From positions 4,597 through 68,596 of the forward strand of contig CAYLLY010000004.1 in assembly GCA_964384595.1 (NCBI GenBank): DNA of 64,000 nt. The letters are read 5' to 3'. The translations under genes and the position numbers were made by a program. Of the stretch, positions 27,617 to 37,131 are shown one piece after another. The stretch's first letter is position 1. Every line of letters begins with the position of its first letter. Under the pieces are notes generated by a model. That model was not told the DNA's origin. It searched no databases and saw only the letters and a program-made list of their open reading frames with translations. The DNA is from SCTG01 sp964384595. Its GTDB lineage: Bacteria > Nitrospirota > Nitrospiria > Nitrospirales > NS-4.

Positions 27617-28720
27617 TCATCGTCTGCGACCCACCTTGCGCAGCAGTGCCACGACGCGCCCGGCGGTCAGCTCGAGCGTGAACGCCTCGGCCCGCGCGAG
27701 TCCTTGCCGCCGCATATGCTCGCGCATGTCCGACTGAGAGAGCGCCCTAGTCATGGCTTCCGCTATCGCGGAAACGTTTTCCGGATCAAACAAAACCGCC
27801 GCATCCCCGACCACTTCCGGGATCGCGGCCCGATTCGACGCCGCAACCGGCGTGCCACAAGCCATCGCCTCCAATGCCGGAAGACCAAACCCTTCTTCAC
27901 AAGACGGAAGGACGAACAGGGCGCATCCGCTGTAGACAGCCGGCAGGTGCGCATCTTCGATCAAACCCGGAAAAAGAACGCGATCGGCTACGCCCAGGCG
28001 TCGGGCCAGGCATTCAAGGTCGTTCCGGTGCTCCCGATCACCTCCGGCGAGTACCAGTTGGTGCGTGCCCTTGAGCTCCTTGTCGAGACACGCATACGCC
28101 TGAATCAGCCGTGGAACGTTTTTGTGGGGAAGGAAATTCCCGACAAAGAGGATGTAGGGCGGAACAATCCCGTATCGTTTCGTCACCTCGTCGGTCAGGG
28201 CTTCCCGCTTGAATTCGGCCCCGAGCGCGACCGGGATGACGGTCACTTTGGCCGCGCGCACGCCGAGCATTTCCACAATGGCCCGTTTCGTATATTCCGA
28301 ATCCGCAATGACGGCGTCGGCCCGCGCCGCATACAATCGCGCCAGGTGGGTCATGACGGCAACGTAAACCGGACGCCCATCTCCAGGGTAGCGGATAAAG
28401 AAGAGGTCGTGGACCGTGATGACGACGGGACAGGGAGCCATCAGCGGGCATTTGTAGTAGGGCGAAAGAAAAACCGAAATCCGGTCTTGAACAAGACGGC
28501 GCGGAAGACTGAATTGATCGACCCATGGTGTCCAGGCGCCGGGCAGGCGGCGACCGCTCACCCCCGGCAACCTGACGGGAAGGCTGGTTGTCTCATCTCC
28601 GTAGACGAGGCACTCGAGACCTTCATTCGCCGCCGCGCGCAACACCTCAACCAGGTAGCGGCCGATCCCGGTTCGCCTGCCGCTGACCAGTTCGCGGCCG
28701 TCCACGCCGATCCGCATCAT
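27617..28720 (-). CDS. GT4 glycosyltransferase
   Basis: 367 residues. GRRTGIGRYLVEVLRAA at the N-terminus, YILFVGNFLPHKNVPRLIQA in the hinge, and the Glu-x7-Glu of EGFGLPALE with AMACGTPVAAS at the donor site define the family; the pattern resembles mannosyl- or rhamnosyltransferases of the WbaZ/PimB type. ATGATG at 28720 overlaps the preceding stop by 4 nt. A 70-bp untranslated gap follows it, one of the few breaks in this run. Confidence 0.88.
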   Translation of the reverse strand: MMRIGVDGRELVSGRRTGIGRYLVEVLRAAANEGLECLVYGDETTSLPVRLPGVSGRRLPGAWTPWVDQFSLPRRLVQDRISVFLSPYYKCPLMAPCPVVITVHDLFFIRYPGDGRPVYVAVMTHLARLYAARADAVIADSEYTKRAIVEMLGVRAAKVTVIPVALGAEFKREALTDEVTKRYGIVPPYILFVGNFLPHKNVPRLIQAYACLDKELKGTHQLVLAGGDREHRNDLECLARRLGVADRVLFPGLIEDAHLPAVYSGCALFVLPSCEEGFGLPALEAMACGTPVAASNRAAIPEVVGDAAVLFDPENVSAIAEAMTRALSQSDMREHMRRQGLARAEAFTLELTAGRVVALLRKVGRRR

Positions 28721-30030
28721 GCGCGGGACGGGTCCGAAATCGGAGGTTTGCGCGCCTTGAAAATCATTTCGCAGAACCCGACGTACTGACAGTCCACAAT
28801 CTCATACCCTTGCGCGAGAAGCCGTCCCGCCAAGTCATCCCGGTCATAATGGGTGATATGCTCATGCGCATAGGCGCCCGGCAGCACTTTCCCATAGACC
28901 CACTCGATGGCCCACCAAAGCCAGCGGCCGTAGTCCGGTGTCCCCACAATCAATGTTCCCCCTGGCCGTAGGACACGCCACATCTCCGTCCAGATCTCAG
29001 ACGAATCAGGCACATGCTCGATTACTTCCGAATTGATGACCGTGGAGAAGGCGGCATCGTGGAAGGGCAGGGAGTCGCAGCTCCCTCGAACCAACAGGTT
29101 ATGGCACGGTTTCAGCCAGCGCAACTTGTTCTGGAGGATGTCCAGTCCGACCGCGGCGGGCAGATCCAGGATGATCCGGCTGGACCCGCAGCCGATGTCC
29201 AGTACATCCTTCCGGCCGTCCAGGTAGCCGAGGACGATCCGATGCCGCGTCTGTTGCCAGTACCGCTGGAGCCAGATCGGGCTGTCGAATGCACGGTAGT
29301 CGTAATCGGCCGACTCCACGGAGTTCCGCAGCCTCCACATCCGCACCAGCGTCTTCAGGAACGCCAGGCCGAACTTGAAAAGCCGCACGTGCGAACTGCC
29401 GGAGCCTCGCGCCATGTAATGGAACGGCACTTCGAGTATCCGCCACCCCTCCGCATGTACGCGAATCAGTACCTCCTCCAATATGTCGAAGTCTTGTGCT
29501 GCCAGCGCCATTCCCGCTAACACTTCACGGCGATACATGCGAAACCCGCTGGACAAATCGCGTATCGGCAATGACAGAACCCGGCCGTAGGTCCGGTTCA
29601 AAATATGGCTCAGCAGCCTCCGGAACCACCCCATGTCGGCCCGCCCCCCGGGCACGTAACGCGATGCGATCAAGACCTCGGCCTCATCCCGACGTCGCCA
29701 GAATTCTTCCAGGAAGACCGGACGGTGTGACAGGTCGGCATCCATCGTGACAATGTAGGGCGCGGCGGTGGCGGCAAAACCCGCCCGGAGCGCTCCGCCA
29801 TACCCGGGCTCTGTTTGGAGGATCACGCGTGCCCCTCGTTTTTCGGCGGCGTCACGCGTTCCATCTCGGGACCCGCCATCGACCACAACGATTTCCGCCG
29901 TGATTCCCATCCCGACGACCACTTCCTTGAGCGCCGGAAGCAAGAGGTCGAGGTTTTCCTTTTCGTTCAAGGCCGGGATCACGATCGCGATCTCGGGCGC
30001 GCGTGCCGTCTGATCGGCCGGACGTGTCAT
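28717..30030 (-). CDS. Fusion: GT2 (dolichyl-phosphate-mannose-synthase-like) plus SAM methyltransferase
   Basis: 437 residues. Residues about 10-240 are GT2/DPM1-like: IAIVIPALNEKENL, VVDGGSRDGT, the MDADLSHRP Asp-x-Asp-type metal site and RDLSSGFRMYRR. Residues about 262-430 form a class I methyltransferase: VLDIGCGSSRIILDL (SAM loop), NSEVIEHVPDSSE and MWRVLRPGGTLIVGTP. The two would work on the same lipid-linked sugar, for example polyprenyl-phosphate sugar synthesis followed by methylation, but this is inference. A 4-nt ATGA overlap precedes it at 30027-30030. Confidence 0.85.
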   Translation of the reverse strand: MTRPADQTARAPEIAIVIPALNEKENLDLLLPALKEVVVGMGITAEIVVVDGGSRDGTRDAAEKRGARVILQTEPGYGGALRAGFAATAAPYIVTMDADLSHRPVFLEEFWRRRDEAEVLIASRYVPGGRADMGWFRRLLSHILNRTYGRVLSLPIRDLSSGFRMYRREVLAGMALAAQDFDILEEVLIRVHAEGWRILEVPFHYMARGSGSSHVRLFKFGLAFLKTLVRMWRLRNSVESADYDYRAFDSPIWLQRYWQQTRHRIVLGYLDGRKDVLDIGCGSSRIILDLPAAVGLDILQNKLRWLKPCHNLLVRGSCDSLPFHDAAFSTVINSEVIEHVPDSSEIWTEMWRVLRPGGTLIVGTPDYGRWLWWAIEWVYGKVLPGAYAHEHITHYDRDDLAGRLLAQGYEIVDCQYVGFCEMIFKARKPPISDPSRA

Positions 30031-32219
30031 GCGTCAACTCGCGCTGAAGCGCGGAGACGCCCGACAAGAATCCACGCCAGACCTGCCACGCCCACAAGCT
30101 TGCCCGCCGCCAGCAACGACAGCGCCCCCTGGTGAAACGCCGGAAACTGCTCCAACGAATAGCGACTCCCCAGCAGCAGAATGGCCGCAACCAGCACGAC
30201 GAGGTCCCTGGCCCGCATCCGCTCGATGGAGTCGCTCAACAACAGGAGCATCAGCGGCAGGAGGAGGATGACCAGGTGATGTTCCTCCGTCACCGGAGAC
30301 AGCAGGAGGACCGCGCACAACCCTAACCCCCAGGTCCAGTCGAGCGTGGACAAGTCCGACGTCGGTGTTCTGGGCATAGCCCGCGCGAACACGCCCAGGA
30401 ACAGGGCATCCAGCGCCAGCGTCAGTCCATCTGCGAGCAGCCGGCCGTCGCCTGGGGCGGCTAGCAACCGGTGAACCGTCCCGCGTGGCGAAATATTTGC
30501 GGTCCAGGTGGCCAGATAATCCGGCAAGGCCGTCACGTACCGGACATACTCAACATGGTGCGACGGACCCAGCGCAAGGACGCCCACACTCAGACCGAGC
30601 GCGGCGAGAGCCAGCGCCCGGAAACTGACCTGACGATATCCGATCCACCAGAGCAGCGGGAGCAGGAGCGCATACTGAATCTTGCTATGGACAACCACCG
30701 CTATCGCCACAGCCGACATCCACGGCCGTTCCGAGCGCAGCCCCCACCACACCACCGTCAGCAGCAACAACAGCCAGATGTTGGATTGCCCCAGCGCCAG
30801 GCTTTCCATCAGCGGCTGATAATTCAGCATCACGAACAGTGCCACGGCCACCTGGGTCGGCGACGCCTCCCCGTACCGATGGATGCAGAGCCAGAGCACG
30901 AGCACAAGGCACGCCTGGCTTGCGAGCAACCACCCGATCGCCGCGGCGCGAAACGGGAGATAGACCCATGGCTGCATGAACAGATAGAACAGCGGCGGGT
31001 AATTGGCCGCGGCGCCGGCCCGCCGAAGATTGAGCATTGCGTCGACCGCCCCCACAGCCTGAGGATCAAACGGATTCATGCCGAGCGAGACGACGGTGGC
31101 ATACGTATAATAGTGGGCAAAATCGATGAAGGGGGCCTCGACCACAAGCTTGACGAGATCGTGGCCATACCGGAACAGGCTGAACACGACGACGACCGCC
31201 AGCAGCAACAGAAACGCGTGAGTCCCCGAACGCGCCGAGCGCTCGGCCGTCTGAGGTACAATCGCCCGAACCGCTTCAAGGCAGGCGGCACATGCGGAGG
31301 CCCGGTTCAGCAACGCTTCCTCGCGCTGCGAGAGCAGCCACGACGCCACGCGATACAAAAGGCGACGGATTTCCAACTCCCGTAAGGCGATCCAGCGGGC
31401 CATCGATCCGCCCCACACGGGAAAATGCTTGTCGAAGTACAGAATCCGGCTCTTGTACGCTTCGCAGAGCATCCGCTCCGGAACCTGCTCCGTACTCTTC
31501 CCCCAACTATGTATGACGGACGGTTCTGCCAGGTACCGCACCCGGCACCCTGCCTCCCCGATTCGCTTGCACAGGTCCACGTCCTCACTGTACATAAAAA
31601 ACCGCTCGTCGAACCCTCCACACGACAGGAAGAGGTCCCGCCGAACCAGCATGCACATCCCTCCTCCCCATGCCACATCACGTGTGCGCAGATGCGCCTT
31701 CAGGGTCGCGCGCAGCAGCCAACGATGGAGCGCCGGGCGACGGTACACGGCATACCGCAGAGAAGAGAGAAAGAACAGGTCGCCGAGCTGGGACCAGGGA
31801 GACGGGAACGACTCGTGCACGGACGGCTGCAGGGAGCCGTCCGGGTTCAGAATTCGGCACAGGACCATTCCGATTGCGGGGTCTCGATCCAGTTCGGCAA
31901 CCATGGAAGGAAGTGAACCGGGCTGCAATTCACAGTCGCTGCCAAGAATCAACAAGGTCCTGCCCCGGCTGACCTTCGCTCCGATATTGCTGGCCCGTCC
32001 GAAGCCGACGTTTTCACCGTTTTGAACTATCCGCACGTGGGGAAACTCCTCGGCCAGCATCGCCTGGGTCCCGTCAGTCGAGCCGTTGTCAACTACGACG
32101 ATCTCGAAGGTCCGCTTCTCAGCCGCTCCGGGGACGGCGCGAAGGCATCTGGCCAGGTAGTCCCGCGTGTTCCAACTGACGATGAGGATCGAAATATCTG
32201 GAATGGGGTCGCGCGTCAT
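30027..32219 (-). CDS. Fusion: GT2 rhamnosyltransferase-like plus multi-spanning GT87 (DUF2029)-like domain
   Basis: About 730 residues. The first roughly 300 are a WbbL-like GT2: ILIVSWNTRDYLARCL, VVDNGSTDGTQ, NVGFGRASN, LGSDCELQPG and GGFDERFFMYSEDVDLCKR. The rest holds about nine transmembrane helices with NYPPLFYLF and LALGQSNIWLLLL, which match the GT87 polyprenyl-phosphate mannosyltransferase-like group (compare the gene at 37128). A cytoplasmic and a periplasmic transferase would thus sit on one chain. ATG 32219, with GGAA upstream, is preferred to TTG 32231. Function is inferred from family only. Confidence 0.82.
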   Translation of the reverse strand: MTRDPIPDISILIVSWNTRDYLARCLRAVPGAAEKRTFEIVVVDNGSTDGTQAMLAEEFPHVRIVQNGENVGFGRASNIGAKVSRGRTLLILGSDCELQPGSLPSMVAELDRDPAIGMVLCRILNPDGSLQPSVHESFPSPWSQLGDLFFLSSLRYAVYRRPALHRWLLRATLKAHLRTRDVAWGGGMCMLVRRDLFLSCGGFDERFFMYSEDVDLCKRIGEAGCRVRYLAEPSVIHSWGKSTEQVPERMLCEAYKSRILYFDKHFPVWGGSMARWIALRELEIRRLLYRVASWLLSQREEALLNRASACAACLEAVRAIVPQTAERSARSGTHAFLLLLAVVVVFSLFRYGHDLVKLVVEAPFIDFAHYYTYATVVSLGMNPFDPQAVGAVDAMLNLRRAGAAANYPPLFYLFMQPWVYLPFRAAAIGWLLASQACLVLVLWLCIHRYGEASPTQVAVALFVMLNYQPLMESLALGQSNIWLLLLLTVVWWGLRSERPWMSAVAIAVVVHSKIQYALLLPLLWWIGYRQVSFRALALAALGLSVGVLALGPSHHVEYVRYVTALPDYLATWTANISPRGTVHRLLAAPGDGRLLADGLTLALDALFLGVFARAMPRTPTSDLSTLDWTWGLGLCAVLLLSPVTEEHHLVILLLPLMLLLLSDSIERMRARDLVVLVAAILLLGSRYSLEQFPAFHQGALSLLAAGKLVGVAGLAWILVGRLRASARVDA

Positions 32220-32261
32220 CAGCGATTCCAATCGGACTGGGTCCCCGGTCCGCAGCGAGCC

Positions 32262-33380
32262 TCAGAGAGACACGATTTGTTCATAGACCTCCAACGTGCG
32301 CGCAACGTAGCGTTCGATGGTGAACTCAGCCTGGACTCTGGCAACGCCGCGTTGCCCAAACCTCGCACGCAGCCCAGAATCCGCGATCAGTTTTCCAACC
32401 GCATGTGCCAGCGCATCCGGGTCGCGCGGAGGGACCAGCAGCCCCTCTTGCCCCTCCCGGACGATCTCCGGCGTGCCGCCGGTATTCGTCGCCACAACGG
32501 CGGTACCCGACGCCATCGCCTCGAACAGGACCCTGCCGCAGGGCTCCGCCTCGGAGGCCAAGACCAGGATGTCGAGGCCACGCATGACCCCAGGGATATC
32601 GCGGCGGAAGCCCACGAAACGAATCCGGTCATCGAAGCCCGTCTCCTTCACCCGACGGCGGAGCGCGTCGGCGCGCCACGCATCTTCGGGGAAGAGCGTA
32701 TCGCCGATGATGAAAAACCGTGCGGCGCAGCCTCCCGTCAGCAGGCGGACCGCGGCCTCGACGAACACGTCATGCCCCTTGCCCAGACCGATCCGCCCAA
32801 CCATCCCCACGGCGGGGGCCTCGTCCGGCACTCCCATTTCCAGCCGGATCGGCTCACGCGACTGTCCAGGATGAAATTCCCGTGTGTCCACGGCATTGAG
32901 GATTGTCACCGACTTGTCCCACGCCGAGCTTCCACGAAAGCGTTCCCTGATCGCGTCGGAATTGCAGATGATTCGCGCCGGCAGCCACGAGAAGGCCCGG
33001 TCCACATCCCACATATCGCCATAAAGGAGATTCCGCATATGCCAGACGGCGGGCACACCGGTCAACCTGCCGGCTAGTCCCGCGCAGACATTCGTCTGCG
33101 GGCCGTTGGCATGGAGCAGGTCGATTCGCTGCTCCAGAATCAGGTCCCGCAGCCGCCGTACCGACCTGATCACTCCCACGATGCTGCGCAATGGACCGAA
33201 TGGGGCTGCGAAAACCGGTATCCCCTCACGTGCCAGGGCTTCCGGAAAGGGCCCGGACTGTGGCCCCCCGAACAGAGGCGTTACCCGCGCTCGATCAAGG
33301 TGGCGACACAAGAGCAACAGGCTGTTTTCAGCCCCGCTCAGTTGCTCCACGTGATGGAGGTAGAGCACCCTAATGGCCAT
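32262..33380 (-). CDS. GT4 glycosyltransferase
   Basis: 372 residues from ATG 33380 (MAIRVLYLHHVEQLSGAENS); the open frame continues to 33503 but that part lies within the preceding gene. Family marks are GMVGRIGLGKGHDVFVEAA and the Glu-x7-Glu of EPCGRVLFE with AMASGTAVVAT. The start overlaps the upstream stop by 11 nt. Acceptor and donor are unknown. A 42-bp gap to the next gene downstream carries nothing notable. Confidence 0.87.
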   Translation of the reverse strand: MAIRVLYLHHVEQLSGAENSLLLLCRHLDRARVTPLFGGPQSGPFPEALAREGIPVFAAPFGPLRSIVGVIRSVRRLRDLILEQRIDLLHANGPQTNVCAGLAGRLTGVPAVWHMRNLLYGDMWDVDRAFSWLPARIICNSDAIRERFRGSSAWDKSVTILNAVDTREFHPGQSREPIRLEMGVPDEAPAVGMVGRIGLGKGHDVFVEAAVRLLTGGCAARFFIIGDTLFPEDAWRADALRRRVKETGFDDRIRFVGFRRDIPGVMRGLDILVLASEAEPCGRVLFEAMASGTAVVATNTGGTPEIVREGQEGLLVPPRDPDALAHAVGKLIADSGLRARFGQRGVARVQAEFTIERYVARTLEVYEQIVSL

Positions 33381-34551
33381 GTGCCTGCGTCTCGGCCGCA
33401 CGCGTGAGAACCGCTTCGTATTGCTCCGCAATCCGGTCCCAATCAAACAGGGCCTCAGCGCGTGCACGACCGCTCTCGCCCAGACGGCGACGCAGCGCTT
33501 CATCGCGCGCCAGCGTGATCATCGCCTCCCCCATCGCTCGCCAATCCCCTGTCTCCACCAGCACGCCCGCCTCGCCGAGTACCTCCGGCAGCGCGGTGCT
33601 TCGCACCGTCACGACAGCCAGACCATAGCTCATGGCCTGCGCGACAACAAGCCCGAAGGTCTCAAAGGTGGAATGGAATACAAATACATCAGAGGCCAGA
33701 AAATACGATCCGAGCTTCTCAGACGGGATATAGCCGACAAAATGGACCTGCTTCTCTATTCCGAGTTCTACGGCCAGCGCGCGTAGCTTCCCTTCGTCGG
33801 GCCCCTTTCCACCGATCAGCAAGACGCCGGCATGCCCCCCGTCAAGGTAATGCCGCATCGCGTGTAGCATAGTCCCCACTCCTTTCTCCGGCACGAGCCG
33901 CTGAAGGGCGAAAAACAGCCGTTCTCCTTGCGGGATGCCCAGTGATCGCCGAAGCGCGGCCCCTTCTCCAGGCGGCGGAGGAATCTGCACGCCATTGTAA
34001 ACCACCTGGCCCCGCACGGTACCGTGCCCATACAGGGCCGTCTGGCAGTATTTCGACACATAGGTGACATCGCAGACAAGGGCCAAGAGTGCCCGCTGCC
34101 ACCACCGCCACAGAGCCGGCACTCCCGGCCCGGGCACGTCACGTCCGTTTAACGTCACAACCGTGGGAATTCCCAAGACCCTCTCCGACCACACGCCAGC
34201 CAGGCCGGTCGGCATCACATAGTGCACGTTCAGGACATCCGGACAAAACCTCCGGGCGGCATACCGGACCGCGCCGACGGCCGACAGGGAAAAAGGCGGG
34301 ATCGCGCCTCCGGTCAACCGGTGGCCGGGAATCCGCATGAAGGAGATACGGTCATGGTAGCGCTCCACGGGAAACGAAACCAGGGCCTCATACTCCTTGC
34401 CGGCCTGGTCGCGCACCAATGCCGGGTCAAGATGGGGCGTCACAAGCAGGACTTCATGGCGCGTGGCCAATCTTCGGTAGACTTCGAAAAGGACCATCTC
34501 GGCGCCCCCGACTACGGGGAGAAACGTTGGGGTCAGGACCAGGATCTTCAC
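33370..34551 (-). CDS. GT4 glycosyltransferase with altered Glu-x7-Glu motif
   Basis: 393 residues from GTG 34551, which overlaps the upstream stop as GTGA. N-terminal VKILVLTPTFLPVVGGAEMV, central FALQRLVPEKGVGTMLHAM. At the donor-site motif the sequence is ETFGLVVAQAMSYG: the second Glu of Glu-x7-Glu is Gln. Most retaining GT4 enzymes keep both, although the second is less strictly conserved, so activity is likely but may be modified. The frame before the GTG is not supported. Confidence 0.85.
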   Translation of the reverse strand: MKILVLTPTFLPVVGGAEMVLFEVYRRLATRHEVLLVTPHLDPALVRDQAGKEYEALVSFPVERYHDRISFMRIPGHRLTGGAIPPFSLSAVGAVRYAARRFCPDVLNVHYVMPTGLAGVWSERVLGIPTVVTLNGRDVPGPGVPALWRWWQRALLALVCDVTYVSKYCQTALYGHGTVRGQVVYNGVQIPPPPGEGAALRRSLGIPQGERLFFALQRLVPEKGVGTMLHAMRHYLDGGHAGVLLIGGKGPDEGKLRALAVELGIEKQVHFVGYIPSEKLGSYFLASDVFVFHSTFETFGLVVAQAMSYGLAVVTVRSTALPEVLGEAGVLVETGDWRAMGEAMITLARDEALRRRLGESGRARAEALFDWDRIAEQYEAVLTRAAETQAHGH

Positions 34552-35684
34552 CGTCGCAGCACCCGGGCGTACAGATTGCGCGTCTCCTGCGCGATGACGG
34601 ACCACGAAAATCGGGCGGCCACGGCCAGCGCCGCCTTGCCCAAGCAGGCAGCCTCCTCGGGTTTGGCCAACAGGGAGGCGATCCGGGATGCCAGGGCGAC
34701 GGCGTCCTTCGGGGGGACGAGCGCAATGTTGTCACCATCCCGGAGATAGGCAGAGGGCAGGGTTGAAACGGTGCTGACGACGGGACGCCCGTGTGCCAGG
34801 CCTGCCATCAAACTCCCCCGGCGAATGGAGACCCCGTCGTCGTATGGAACGACGAAGATGTCGGCGGCATTCAGGATGAGCGACACCTCTTCGCCGGGCC
34901 GGCGGCCCAGCCAGATGATGGCCGAAGCGACTCCGAGGCGCCCTGCCAACGCCTTGAGGTATTCCATGTACCAGATATTTTCCGGTCTGTTATCTCCAAC
35001 GATCGCAAGTCTTACTTGAGGTTGTACGCGAAGAAGTTCGGCAAGCGCCGCAAACAGCGTCTCCAGACCCTTGCCCGGGTAGATTAACCCGAAGTGGACG
35101 AGGACCGGCCCCTCTTGGGGAAGACCAAGCGTCGCCCGCGATACCCTCTGCATCCCGGCCGGCTTCGTCGGAATATTCGCGCCGATCGGTATTTCCGTGC
35201 AGCGGCCGGCGAACGAGGGAAGCCGTCGGCGAATCAATGCGCTGACCTCCTCGTTCGCGCTGATGCTCCACCAGGCCGACAGAAGGAGCAACGGCGCCAC
35301 GACTCGTGACCGCAGGGAACCGCCGACCAGCGTGTGGAATGTGATCACCACCGGCGGGCCCGACCTGATCCGTGCGAGCAACGGCACGAACTTGAAGCCC
35401 AGCCCCTGCCCATACAGATCGGGAGTGTATTGCAGATGAATCAGGTCGACGGGCGGGCTGATCGCGGACGACGTGAGCCGCAACGCCTCGCCGACCGTCC
35501 ACGCCCGCACCCGGGGCAGCACCGCGACGGGACCGCCGGTCTCTCCACGGTAGCGATCCGACGTCAGCACGACCACGTCTTCGCCCTGACCGGCCAATTC
35601 CTCCGCAAGACAGCGCGTATAATCACCGACACCGCAGGTGACATCTTGAGGGGGATATGACGGGCACACCATCAGAATCCGCAT
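34548..35684 (-). CDS. GT4 glycosyltransferase
   Basis: 378 residues. MRILMVCPSYPPQDVTCGVGDYTRCL gives the GT4 N-terminal loop in which Gly-x-Gly-Asp-Tyr is typical of the group seen also at 38390. The C-terminal domain has VHFGLIYPGKGLETLFAAL and FVVPYDDGVSIRRGSLM in place of a classical Glu-x7-Glu, a variation common in this subgroup. Only 1 bp separates it from the preceding membrane protein. Confidence 0.85.
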   Translation of the reverse strand: MRILMVCPSYPPQDVTCGVGDYTRCLAEELAGQGEDVVVLTSDRYRGETGGPVAVLPRVRAWTVGEALRLTSSAISPPVDLIHLQYTPDLYGQGLGFKFVPLLARIRSGPPVVITFHTLVGGSLRSRVVAPLLLLSAWWSISANEEVSALIRRRLPSFAGRCTEIPIGANIPTKPAGMQRVSRATLGLPQEGPVLVHFGLIYPGKGLETLFAALAELLRVQPQVRLAIVGDNRPENIWYMEYLKALAGRLGVASAIIWLGRRPGEEVSLILNAADIFVVPYDDGVSIRRGSLMAGLAHGRPVVSTVSTLPSAYLRDGDNIALVPPKDAVALASRIASLLAKPEEAACLGKAALAVAARFSWSVIAQETRNLYARVLRR

Positions 35685-35685
35685 G

Positions 35686-37131
35686 TCACTGTTCGATCCT
35701 CTTCATCTCTTTTTTCCACAATCGGAGAAGAAGCCAGGCGATCCCGCCCAGAACAAGCAGATTCGCGCCGAGCAGCAGGAGCTGGTTTCCGGCCAGCCGC
35801 GCCCCTTCGGCAGTCGGCAACAGGCGCAAGAGGTCGCCGGCGTTGACATCCGGGCGGCTCACCACCGTGTGCAGCGTCTCCACTCCCAACCACTGCGGCA
35901 ATGCCTCCTTAAACACGACGCCCATGCCGGTACCGGACAGCCACGTTTTCACGGCATAGGGAAACGGGTTTGCGGTCGGGATAATGCCGGCTTGCGCGCT
36001 CAGGTAACCGCACAGAACCGAGGGAATTCCAGCCGCAAGGAGCAGGTTTCTGCTCATACGGTCCATGACAGGAGCGGCAAAGGCGGCCAGCAACGGAACG
36101 GCCGGAAACATCATGCGCGGCCCGAGGCTGTGCGCCCAGGAGGCACGGTCGGCAAACTGGGACTGCCAGCCGGCGGCGGCAAGCCAAAGGCCGGCCAGAA
36201 AAACAAACGCCACCATCGCCTCGCCGGACTTCCCTGTCCGCCATGCGGCACCCAGGCCGGCCACTGCAAGGAGAAGGAACGGGGCATAGAGGAACAAGCC
36301 CCCCCGCGGCCCTGCCAAAAGGTCTAGAAGAATCGCACCCTTGGGAAAAACGAACCCCAGATTGGAAAGGCCGGTGACAAAGTAATATCCGGTCAACCAC
36401 GGTTGCCCGAACAGCCACGTGTTGTACGCGCCAAGCGCAAAGACGAGCGGAGCGCAACCCGCAAGAAACGCCCCGGCCTGCTTGACGCCCTCCCGCTTTC
36501 CCACCAGCAGCGACAACAACGGAATGAGCAGACCGGCCGGGTATGTCACCGCCGTCGCCACGCCACACATCGCGCCTGAGGCCAACCGGCGCCAGTTTCC
36601 TCCCGGTTCCACGGCCAGCCGAACGGCCGTCAATACCGCCAACGCCGAAAGATTTTCTTTAAACAGGGTCGTTCCCAAAAAAAAGTCCTGTGTCCCGAAC
36701 GCGACGAGGGCGGCGGTCCACAACCGTCCCCGACGGGCCGCGCCCAGCCAGCCGGCCAGCCAGGCCGATTGGACCGCCACCAGCGCCGACGCCGTCGCAC
36801 CCACTGTGAGCGCCAGAGCCCCATTGAGCGCCTGGAATGCATCCATGGTGTCCGCCGGCCCCACCAGAAAGCGCCATCCCAGATAGAACGGCATGATCAA
36901 CACTGCCGTTCCCGGCGGCTCGGCCGACACCAACCGTCCGTGAGCCATCGCCGTGTCCTTGCCCTCATATAACCGGGGGTGGGCCATTTCCCAGCGGCCT
37001 GTATCCACGAAAGATACCGCCACATCCAAAAAATTAAACGTCATTGAAGACTGCAACCAGGGATTCCAGAACGCCGCATACACCAGCCATGCGGTCAGAA
37101 AGATGCGGGCAGCGTCGGTCTGAATGCTCAT
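35686..37131 (-). CDS. Multi-spanning GT-C-type membrane protein (GT39/ArnT-like)
   Basis: 481 residues, about 11 transmembrane helices. The first long loop carries acidic residues in FVDTGRWEMAHPRLYEGKD and then EPPGTAVLIMPFYLGWRF, the layout of GT-C glycosyltransferases that use polyprenyl-phosphate sugar donors on the periplasmic side (Asp in loop 1). No closer family can be assigned. It is followed by a GT4 gene after 1 bp and preceded by a GT87-like gene with a 4-nt overlap. Confidence 0.65.
   Translation of the reverse strand: MSIQTDAARIFLTAWLVYAAFWNPWLQSSMTFNFLDVAVSFVDTGRWEMAHPRLYEGKDTAMAHGRLVSAEPPGTAVLIMPFYLGWRFLVGPADTMDAFQALNGALALTVGATASALVAVQSAWLAGWLGAARRGRLWTAALVAFGTQDFFLGTTLFKENLSALAVLTAVRLAVEPGGNWRRLASGAMCGVATAVTYPAGLLIPLLSLLVGKREGVKQAGAFLAGCAPLVFALGAYNTWLFGQPWLTGYYFVTGLSNLGFVFPKGAILLDLLAGPRGGLFLYAPFLLLAVAGLGAAWRTGKSGEAMVAFVFLAGLWLAAAGWQSQFADRASWAHSLGPRMMFPAVPLLAAFAAPVMDRMSRNLLLAAGIPSVLCGYLSAQAGIIPTANPFPYAVKTWLSGTGMGVVFKEALPQWLGVETLHTVVSRPDVNAGDLLRLLPTAEGARLAGNQLLLLGANLLVLGGIAWLLLRLWKKEMKRIEQ

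Noticed and set aside
27590..27640. tRNA T-arm-like GGGAGTTCGATCCCC on the minus strand
   Set aside because: The stem pairs poorly when aligned to tRNA positions, no acceptor or anticodon arms are present, and it lies partly in the end of a GT4 gene.
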